Of a DNA stretch of 64,000 bases, positions 62,583 to 64,000 are shown piece by piece. The first letter of the stretch is position 1, and each line of letters starts with the position of its first letter. The notes beneath the pieces are model-generated. The model made no database searches. It was not told where the DNA came from and was given only the letters and a program-made list of their open reading frames with translations. The translations under genes were made by a program, and so were the position numbers. Origin of the DNA: Glossina fuscipes (taxonomy: Eukaryota > Arthropoda > Insecta > Diptera > Glossinidae). The DNA is taken from positions 41,811,050 to 41,875,049 of the forward strand of contig NW_023998414.1 in assembly GCF_014805625.2 (NCBI RefSeq). The letters are read 5' to 3'.

Positions 62583-63228
62583 GTAAGTAAAGAGCAAGCA
62601 AAATAATATATTTTTCTCGAATCACGAAAAATCTCTTATTTATTATAAATAGTATATATATTTATTAATATTTTTTATTTTTATGTCTCGTGTAATATCT
62701 TCTTATACTTAATGAACCAGTTTTTGCTATTTTATCATTCGTTCTCACTTAAGTTCAAATCTTATTGTGTGGGTTTGAGCAAAACCGATCATCGGATGCC
62801 CTACATGCACCACACCACACTAAATAATGCAAAGTCCTTAATAATTTTCTTCAAAAAAAAAAAAAATAATAAAAATATCACAAAAATTATACCTTCTTTT
62901 GCCACATTATGTTTTCATTAGAAATACATCCTATATGGGAACGGAGTCCGCAAAGTAAAATTATTATCGTATTACAGTCGTATCGAAATCTCTTAGGGAT
63001 GTATATTTGTAATGTGTAGTTGAAAGATGACTGAGTACAAATTTCCATTATAAAAAACTTTACCAAAATTAAACCTTGTTATATATTTTTTACAATATAA
63101 GAAATGCTCTCCGGCCCTGTCCATCCAGTCTGTTCAATGATAATGTTTGTCCTTGACTTAGAATCGAATCGCATCAAAACATCTCGAAAATTCTAACGCA
63201 AAACAGATATACGATCATTCGATAAGAT

Positions 63229-63278
<50 letters not shown>

Positions 63279-63288
63279 NNNNNNNNNN

Positions 63289-63338
<50 letters not shown>

Positions 63339-64000
63339 CACACACACACACACACGAGCACACATAGTGAACACATAGTGAACACATTTCCAAAAACCTT
63401 AGTGCATTGTTATCACAAGTGGCATTAGGGTATTTCTGGAAAAAAATTTGTTTTTCTTATTTTATTTTTATTTATTACTATAATTCTTCTTCTTCTTCTC
63501 CGATTACCTTCTGTTTTCATATTGCATTTATATGCGAGCGTAAATGCAACAATTGTTTCTACAATCCTACCTTCGTCTCTCTGTCATTGCATAACAAAAA
63601 CAAGAAACGCATTATTTATTATTTGTATATATCGAGACGAATGTCATAAAATTTGTAACAGCGACGGACCTACTTTTTAATATAGGCCATTATGATATGA
63701 CGCGGCTAGTAATGGTGGTTAACATATTTATTATTGTCCCTCGTAAGGCGAAAATAAATTATTTCACAAACAAACTCACGCATATGTACACACCAGCACA
63801 CAGACACAGTTAACAATTTTTGTAAAAAAATTATACACAATAACTGTCAGAAATTGTTTTTAATGCACCGTAAACGAATAAATCACAAAACAGATTTTTA
63901 ATCAAGGGAATGGTCCATTTTCAGTCTTTTTTTGTTTTTTTTTTTTTGCTTTAACAAAAAGAGTTTTACAAAACATGTTTTTTTTTTTTTTTTTTTTTTT
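62583..64000 (+). other. Intron 3 of the taperin-like gene, partial
   Basis: Begins at the donor GTAAGT and runs out of the window, ending in a long T run (from about 63979). Apart from an AC microsatellite, I see AT-rich DNA with no exon, RNA gene or transposon. Confidence 0.65.
63230..63360. repeat. (AC)n microsatellite with a 10-base N gap
   Basis: An AC tract interrupted by N at 63279-63288 and by ACGAGC units near 63335 and 63355. As at 28.1 kb, the gap sits in the middle of the perfect repeat. Confidence 0.97.

Noticed and set aside
63230..63360. Regular repeats considered as a CRISPR array
   Set aside because: It is a simple AC microsatellite without spacers, and the genome is eukaryotic.

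Overview
The window is nuclear DNA from a true fly (Diptera, Brachycera). The genes have small spliced introns with GT..AG borders and read best as fly orthologues. Intergenic and intronic DNA is very AT-rich, full of microsatellites, and carries decayed mariner and R1-like elements plus short dispersed repeats. The repeat content resembles a calyptrate fly (blow-fly or house-fly type) more than a compact Drosophila genome, but the species cannot be named from the sequence. There are no prokaryotic features, CRISPR arrays or recognisable tRNA/rRNA genes.

Layout. (1) 1-4.37 kb: AT-rich DNA with no supported gene. (2) 4.37-14.7 kb: a compact block of five conserved housekeeping genes. LSG1 (60S ribosome export GTPase) is on the plus strand and converges tail to tail on HAP40/F8A, with 38 bp between stop codons. 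HAP40, CCT6 (chaperonin zeta subunit), IMMP1L (mitochondrial inner-membrane peptidase) and Pis (phosphatidylinositol synthase) follow one another on the minus strand. I rebuilt their exon structures from conserved protein continuity and splice sites; all five are complete and intact. (3) 14.7-18.26 kb: intergenic. (4) 18.26 kb to beyond the right edge: one large plus-strand gene whose first three coding exons (18262-18721, 38824-42452, 62409-62582) join in frame into at least 1421 residues. It is a long, low-complexity, poly-Q-bearing protein with short islands resembling the taperin/phostensin (PP1/actin-associated) family. Its two introns are each about 20 kb.

The two large introns hold most of the oddities: three degraded mariner-type transposase relics (two lineages), an R1-clade LINE relic, a pair of elements with terminal inverted repeats, several copies of another dispersed repeat, a coding-like relic with two stops at 54.4 kb, many microsatellites, one 100-base N gap and two 10-base N gaps inside perfect microsatellites.

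The five small genes act in unrelated core processes and are not an operon. I found no clear novel multi-gene system. The most interesting items are the large taperin-like gene, the terminal-inverted-repeat element pair, the coding relic and the dispersed repeat family.
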